The translations under genes were made by a program, and so were the position numbers. This document shows, piece after piece, positions 56,930 through 64,000 of a stretch of DNA of 64,000 nucleotides. The stretch is taken from contig CM069593.1 of assembly GCA_035771175.1 (NCBI GenBank), positions 48,710,054 to 48,774,053 on the forward strand, given 5' to 3'. Below the pieces are notes generated by a model that was not told the DNA's origin, did no database searches, and was given only the letters and a program-made list of their open reading frames with translations. The stretch's first letter is position 1. The number at the start of each line of letters is the position of its first letter. The stretch is from Paratinospora sagittata (Eukaryota > Streptophyta > Magnoliopsida > Ranunculales > Menispermaceae).

Positions 56930-59900
56930 TTTTGAACACATTATGGAACTGTTTTGATGATGGATCATTTTCTGTAATGATCTGAGTCTTCTCATGAGTC
57001 TGTCCCATCTCTGGTGTGGTAACTTTGCAGCAGATTTAGTATGGTATTCTGTTTGCTAATTGAAACTCCATTCAATTGATTAAACTTTTTGGTTCAGATT
57101 AAACTTGGTTACACAGTACAATGTTCTTTCAGTTTTTTGACAAGTAATACAATGTTTCAAGACAACTCATGTGACTATATGAGCTCAACTGATTCTTTCT
57201 CATGTTACTACTTCTTTGAACAAATGGGGAAGGCCAAAAGACATGAACTCATTTTTGTATCTTTTTTGTGATGATCATCCCCTTACCTTTTGTCATGGTG
57301 ATCTGATGCAACCACATTACTACCTGATTTTGCTACAAAAAGTCTATCAAAATAACAACTCTGATGATGAAAATTTTTCACACTTTGATCGTTTCAATAT
57401 TGCAACATCAACATCATCATATGAAAAAGATGTGTTAACTTGCACTCTACTGATGAAAGTTTTTTACAATTCCATCGATCACACCAATATTGCAACATCA
57501 TCATATAAAAAAGATGGTGTTTCCTACATTGCTATATTCAAATAATTTCTTTTTTTTTTATTTTTTTAATTTAAAAATTCAAATAATGAACAAATGAAAC
57601 AGAGAATTAACTTCCAAAATTCAAATAATTAATTCAAACCCAATGAAGTTGATCTAAATTTTCAAAAACAATGAAACTGAGATTATGAAAAATTATTCCA
57701 ACTCACTCCACTTTTGCCACAAAGTGTCACCTGACATATTATAACTCCGCCACTGTGCTTCTGAAAATTTATTGCTTGTCATCATCACACAAAAAAGATG
57801 TGTAAACCCCAATGAAACTGAGATTGTTAAAAATTGTTCTAATTCCAGTAAAGTACATTGAAACTTTACTAGTGAAATAATTATAATGTTACTGAAGAGG
57901 GCAGTTAAACCTGGTGCAATTCGCAAATCTAAACTGGGCTCATGTCTTGTCAACGATCTGCTGGCCTTTTGTTTTTCCCTAATCAACAAAATGATCAAAA
58001 CAATATTACTTCCAACATTTTACAATTAGACAAAGAAAGAGAATAATTCCACTTCATGATTTTAAAACCAGTGCAAAGACTGCGAAGTCTGGTCTTTCAA
58101 CAAACACACACACAGAGAAAGGCCTATATTTGAAAAATAGTCTAAACTCGTGTCACAGTTGATCTGGCGAAGTTTTACATTGGCACAACATTTGAAAAAC
58201 ATAGTGCCAAAGAAGATTTGAAGTGCTCATGGGACTTGCTTCCATCTGTGAGGACTTTGGGTCTTAATGGTTAAGAATTTTGTTTTCATGAGCTTATGTA
58301 ATTATATTGAGACAACATAGCAGCCATAAGTATATAGCTCATAATCTTCTCTTATTTATGACAATAAGGAGACCATGTGACCTATTTCTTATTAATGTTC
58401 TAAATAGACCAATAAGAAATAGATAGGTATGAATGATATTATATTACAAACTTGAGCTGGAGTGCTTGGATATAAAGTTCCATGAGGCATCCATGCATTT
58501 TATGGTACACTCTAGTCATGGTATCATTTCTAATTTCCAACATTCGTAGCAAATTTAAGGAAAGAAGAATTAGACATGCTCTCTCACTTCCCACTAAATC
58601 ATTAATCGTAAACCAAGATTTTACTTTCAGCATTATCATACTAAACAAGCTTGAGTGCATCACAAGGTCATCTATGCATCTCTAAGATAATATGAAGTTT
58701 TCCTCAGCAACAATACCAAAGCAAAAAATACTTAATTCACATACTACTGATAGGATCACATCTCAAACAACCATAAAAATTTTACAGCATGCGTCAACCT
58801 ACCCTGTTGAGTCAACTAGACATGTATCTCAAAACCAATATCATGAGTGGAGTACTACCCGATACTTTACATCTCATGCTATGAATAAGAACCAAAAAGG
58901 TAAACAGCGACTTTCTACACAAGCACACTAAAGCAACACTATTTACCTAACATGGCCTATTGCACACCAAATTAGCATCTCTAGCCCATAGCAATTGATG
59001 AACACTACATTTCCATGCATCCTCCTAAAAACATAATTTAAAGAGTTGTTGATGCCATCCCTTAGGATTAAGGCGATAATGAGGAGGGTTTGTACAAGTT
59101 GCTTTCCTCACTCAACATGGCAAAGTGTACTACACCATCTCATCTATGCCACTTGATGCAAACATCATAGACAAAATGTTCTATAGATCCTTACTGTCTC
59201 TGCATCAATGACACATAATTGTTAACCCATTACAAGACAAACCTATGTCTTGACCACTTGACTATGTGCCTGTTCTCATCCAAGTCATAAACAAAAGTTT
59301 GTCCAAGCAAGATGGCTATGAAAATGTATATGCTCAAGTGTTAGTTGTTTTGTCTTATGGGATGGCGCTTGGTATATCATCAACATAATAAGTCAAAAGG
59401 AAAATGCTAAAGTGACAACCAAAGTGTATATTTCCATTAATGCACCATTAGATTGTCTCAAATCATGTACAAACACCTAATTCGAGGCAATCCAAAGGTG
59501 TATAAAGGTGATGTTTCTATGGATGTATACTTAGGATGTCAATGTAGCATTACTCTTAAGTCAAAAAGGATATTTAAGCTCAAAGTGCTAGCATAGGCTA
59601 GTTATATAATAATTACCAACCAAGTGGAAGAGGCTAGAGTTTTAGTACCTTCATAAGCAAGCTCATGCATTTCATGAAATCCTCACAAATAGAAGTTTAT
59701 ATATACGAATATGGCAGGCATCATTGGTATAGTATAAGTGGGGAGCGTGAACGGGCTTTAGTAAATCTGAAATGAAAAGCAATCAGCGTCAGAAAAATAT
59801 ATATAACAAAAGGGAGAAGAAACACGTGCACGAAGGGTGAAAGCTAAACCTGGCAAGGTTTCTCCATATACAAACTGACTCTACTGCTGATTTCACCTGT

Positions 59901-59987
59901 CTACAAATAATGGTTATGGCAGTATTTTCCCACATCATGGAAATATTGATTCGAAATGGCAAATGAAGCAAGAAACTCCAGAGTACC
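56930..59987. other. Cyclin 3' region and gene-free spacer
   Basis: The first few hundred bases should include the cyclin 3' untranslated region. 57360-57530 contains a partial tandem duplication of about 75-110 bp (repeated ATATTGCAACATC and CATCATATRAAAAAGATG blocks). The rest shows no gene I can recognise. Confidence 0.55.
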
Positions 59988-62119
59988 CTACAAATGTAAA
60001 TCAATTCCTTTGAAATGAATGATATCCATCTCTCGTTGGATGTTCACATTCAACAGCCCACCATTTTTCTCTACTCTATATGAAAGTTCCTCCAGTCCTG
60101 CGGTCAAAGAATTAGCATAAACTATCTTCCCACTGATCTGATGCCCTTTTAGGTTCTTCCTTGTGCGTTGTCCCACCGGGCCCAGCCATCTGTGTATCAT
60201 CCACCACTTACTCGAACTCTAGTACAACAACAATAGATAGTTTGCGCTCTGATTAAACAAAATCTAAGAATCTCATTATGGGAATATATTAGGAGAGGTT
60301 TTGTAAATACTTAACTGGAACATGAGACATTCCTCTCGCTAAGTCCCCTTGTTTCCTTTGTGACAACCTTTCCCCCACTGTGTTAGATAGATCCCACCTT
60401 GCATCTGCTAGCGAAACATCAATATAAATTGTAGAGTTTTCTTCAATCTCATCTCTTATTAGCATCTTTGACAGCTGAGTGACCACATTCTTTTCAAGCC
60501 AAACTTTTATCCGTTTGCCACCGAACTCCTACGATGTCCATCACATCAAAAATCACTAGTGTTAAACATATTAGGTTTAGAAACATTTTATTTTTAAGGG
60601 TGCTAAAGACTCACTGGATTATAGGCTTTCAAGGTCACAAGATCCAATGCATCCTCTGATATTGCCAAAGCAACAGCTCTCAGAGCCAGGCGGCTGGCCA
60701 CATCCCTCAGTTGAAGCCTAGCAACTTTATGGAGTCGCTTAGGTGAGAGGAAATTAAAAATTACAATATCATCTAACCGGTCTACCAACTCAGACCTGAA
60801 TCTCCTTCTCACCTGCCAACCATCAAAAGAATAATTAAGGTTTTTGACAACCTAAAATTTCAATATTTTTCTGCTTTTCTTAAATCTAAAAATATTAAAA
60901 ATTAGCTAGCAAAGAAAGAAGAGAGGAAGTAAACCTGAATACTCTTGATTACAATAGACAATAATATATTATACAAACTTAACATATACTTTCAAAATAT
61001 TCTAAGAAAAAGTGTCCAATTTCATGGTATGCTTTCAGTAAATATTAAAATTGGAAATTTCAAAGCTTAACCATGTGAATAATACAAAGAAGAAACGAAG
61101 AATGGTAGAATGACAGAATTTCATAACTTTGATAAGAATGATAATACAAAAGAAAAGAAACAGCTTACATAGCTACCTAAACAAATAAAATTACTACATT
61201 TCCCCTAATAATACATATTTACTGTAATAAACCAAACATCAGTGCATATTTAAGAAAGCATATGACACTTCCCTACTTCTTACCTCTTCAATGACTCGTT
61301 CTCGGGCCTTCTGTGTATTAGTCTGGAATGTTAAGAGGGGCAAGGATGTGCTTGGCACCTACATTTGAAGTCATAATAAGTACCGTGTTGGTAAAACCAA
61401 TTGCCCTTCCTTGGCAGTCAGTTAGCTGACCTCCATCAAGAACTTGAAGTAGAGTTTGAAGAACAGCAGCATGGGCCTCCTCAACATTGTCAAACAAAAC
61501 AACACCATGCGGCATCATCTTCACCACCTCTGTAAGCTGACCATCCTGTCTGTGGCCTGCGTACCTGGCAACTTCCAAAAAAAATGGTCCTCAAAAACAT
61601 GACCAAACCAAGTGTGAGCTGATTCACACTTACCCACCTTGGGGCTGTGCCAATAAGATGCGAAACAGACTCTAGCTCTGTGTAGTTCGACATATCAATT
61701 CGTTTTAGCAAGTTTTCTTTGCCAAACAGTTGCTCAGCAAGTGCTCTCGCAAGTTCTGTCTTACCAGCACCTGTGAGGCCGACAAAGGGGAATGAGCCAA
61801 TCGCATGTTCTGAACGACCAAGCCCCGCCCTTGACCTCAATATGGCATCTGAAACTGCATCAACTGCAACATCTTGTCCCACTACCCTTCTCTTCAATCT
61901 CTCTGAAAGGTTAAGCAACTATTCCCTCTCTTCATGGCCTAGCTATGCCACCGGATTGCGGGTCCAGTGGCTAATTACCTGAATAAATGATGGAAAAACA
62001 ATCTTAAAAGTTAGATAGTTTTATTTGAATGAATTTAATCATTATATTTGTAGTAAGGCTTTGTACATACCAATGGGATATGGTCTGGTGTAGCATTCTC
62101 CTCCACCATTTCAATCAAA
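59988..62119 (-). pseudogene. HSP101/ClpB second-ATPase-domain pseudogene
   Basis: Remnant of a class-1 ClpB/HSP101 disaggregase, 5'-truncated but with introns, so not a processed copy. Exon-like segments: 62119-62071 (MVEENATPDHIPL), 61978-61638 (VISHWTRNPVA, ERLKRRVVGQDVAVDAVSDA, Walker A GLTGAGKTELARALAEQLFG), 61564-61284 (YAGHRQDGQLTEVV, VVLFDNVEEAH, sensor-1 NTVLIMTSNVGA), 60812-60615 (RRRFRSELVDRLDDIVIF), 60528-60316 (RIKVWLEKNVVTQLSKML) and about 60190-59988 (ELSYRVEKNGGLLNV). Order and content follow HSP101 from the end of its middle region to the C-terminus. Lesions: two TAG codons in the IPVTRLGQ-like segment (about 61942 and 61918), a frameshift near 61325, and Walker B DE changed to DN, removing the catalytic glutamate. 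The N-domain and first ATPase domain are absent. Translation from internal ATGs cannot be excluded but would yield an inactive fragment. Confidence 0.85.
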
Positions 62120-63693
62120 CTAATATGTTATATATGTCACAGCCAACAGAAGAGAAAAACAATCAATGAATTGATAAACATATATGCCGAAATATCAAGA
62201 CTTTTTTTTTTTTTTTTGAGAAATAAATGTATTACAATTAGAGGAAAAAGTTACGAATAAAAGATAGAATCATCGAAAGTGATTGCAGATACAGATAGGA
62301 AGTTTCTGAGACACCTAAATAATTTGTTATATTGACAAGTTATTAGAGTGTTATTCCATGAGCGAGGAAGAGGAATAGATTTGAGATAATGCAAGTGATC
62401 AAATCATACAGAAGTAATGTACAGATTTGATGAAGCATAATGTTTTTACCTTGTTAAGAACATAACGATTGTAAATTGAAAAAAAAGGGGTTGTCATGAA
62501 TCGAATCGACCATCATCATAAGAGTAGAATTTTCCGAATGGATTTTCTTATTATTTAACTAACTGTGTAAGATTAAAAAGGTCTGAATCATCCTATCATG
62601 TTAAACAATTCAACAAAAAAAGTGATTTCAACCCTAAAAAATAAAAATAAAAAACCTAGAAACAAAACCAATCCAACAACAACAACTGTTGAACTATTCT
62701 TTAAAACAAACATAATAGATGGAATTATTATTATAGAAGCGAAGAAGATGTGTCACCTGGATTCAAAACAAGATGGGCATTACTTACAGGATACGATTGA
62801 TTAGAGAACGGAGAGAATTCGGAGCTTCTCTTTCCTTCAATTACTTTCGCGTGTTAAACGCGGGAGAAAGAGGTTTTGGTTGGAAGGTATAACCACTGGA
62901 TCTTCGACTTTCCCGGCACATTTTTTAATCAAATACAACCGAAAAAAATGACTCATCCTACGCGCGTTTTTTTTTTTTTAATGACAATCAAGGCCAATAC
63001 AAGGGCCACTCTAACCTAATAAGAAGGGGGAGGTGTCTTAATTAGGTAAGTTACAATCAGTTTTGACAATAACTCATCCTACTTTGCACTAACAAAATAG
63101 TAAAATCTTTTATTTAAATTTTAAATATAAAATAATTATATTTATTTATAATTAGTCCACGGACATGTTCTTTGCATGTAAAATCAAAGAGGTTGAAAGT
63201 TATTAAAAAATAAAAAATAAAAGGGCTAAAAATGGTAAAAAATAATAATTTTTCAAATAGTCTTATATTTACTATTGTTACAAAAGAAATCCTTTTAGAG
63301 TCTTGTTACCAAATTACTTTTTTATATAAATTTATTTGATTGTTTTATATTTTGTTAAATTACTATATTAACTCCTAACACTACTAAAATAACAACGGAG
63401 TCTTTAAAGGTTAGCAGAGAGGCATGGCAAAGACCATCTCAAATGAATTTTCAAACTTTTTGTATTAAAATTATATAGATATGGATTTCGCAATTGAAGA
63501 AGATTAATTAGTATCCCAAAAGATGTAATTTATGTACAATCGAATCTAAATATAATGAGTGTTTTCTATGAATATTCTTGTCGAGATGACAATACACGTC
63601 TATTCACAAACATCCAACAGACATTGGGTGTCAACATTTGATTTTAGCATTATAATTATTAATTAAAAGTAACAGCTAATAAATAGAGACCCA

Positions 63694-63737
<44 letters not shown>

Positions 63738-64000
63738 GAAAATTGTTAGCAATAACGTAAGGACAAATAAATAAATAACTAAAATAATATTAACATAAAT
63801 AATAAAACTCAAACAACAATATACTTATAACCAACAACAGAATAAGTTTAGAAATAAACAAAATTCAACATAGCAAAGGTTGAGCAAGATGGAACAGAGG
63901 TCTGTATAACACACAATGTCCTTAAAATAGATTTGTCTCTCATCCGTGCAAGAGGTTGATCGACGTCTGTCTCCTAGGATACAACAGTAGATAAGCAGCT
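62120..64000. other. Gene-free right end
   Basis: AT-rich with homopolymers (T runs near 62200 and 62970) and a TA microsatellite at about 63695-63733. No recognisable gene or element with definable ends. Confidence 0.55.

Noticed and set aside
57216..57545. 109-codon ORF downstream of the cyclin gene
   Set aside because: Arises from a tandemly repeated noncoding stretch; no recognisable protein features.

Overview
This is nuclear DNA of a flowering plant, most likely a eudicot. It is AT-rich, its genes are split by GT-AG introns, and it holds LINEs, tRNA-derived SINEs, solo LTRs and MITEs together with plant-typical genes (a PPR protein, a non-specific lipid transfer protein, a B-type cyclin, an HSP101 relative). 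No tRNA, rRNA, CRISPR or bacterial-type operon was seen. All splice junctions were assigned by eye from reading frame, consensus and remembered family conservation.

Layout. 1-2019 (-): 5' 673 codons of a P-class pentatricopeptide repeat gene running off the left edge. 3345-13487 (+): an 11-exon elongation factor P family gene, organelle-targeted by appearance, with a SINE in intron 8 and a 3 kb antisense LINE in intron 10. 14427-14903 (-): a type-1 lipid transfer protein gene whose promoter and first codons are tandemly duplicated. 16933-24688 (-): a six-exon mitochondrial dicarboxylate/tricarboxylate carrier gene with a hAT-type MITE and a LINE tail in its introns. 24.7-30.1 kb: gene-free, with a LINE remnant, a MITE and a copia-type solo LTR.

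30.1-51.1 kb is the most unusual part: a direct tandem duplication of roughly 10-11 kb. Each unit carries one copy of a 14-exon minus-strand gene encoding a protein with two successive TFIIS N-terminal/Med26-like domains, which arose by internal duplication of a five-exon block. Both copies are damaged, in different ways: copy 1 has lost the acceptor of its last intron and a TATA-like box, and copy 2 has a stop at codon 91. The units also differ by later insertions (a 145-bp MITE in unit 1, two solo LTRs in unit 2) and one deletion, so the order of events can be read. The unit boundaries lie in a more GC-balanced stretch that may be of organellar origin.

51.1-53.9 kb is gene-free with a foldback element and a MITE. 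54603-56929 (+) is a nine-exon B1-type cyclin gene with three exact MSA (mitosis-specific activator) elements upstream. 59988-62119 (-) is a decayed HSP101/ClpB second-ATPase-domain pseudogene. The rest to 64000 holds no recognisable gene.

The genes do not form one pathway. They are housekeeping or organelle-related genes in a repeat-rich landscape; the scientific interest lies in the double-domain gene pair, the duplicated LTP promoter and the datable insertions.
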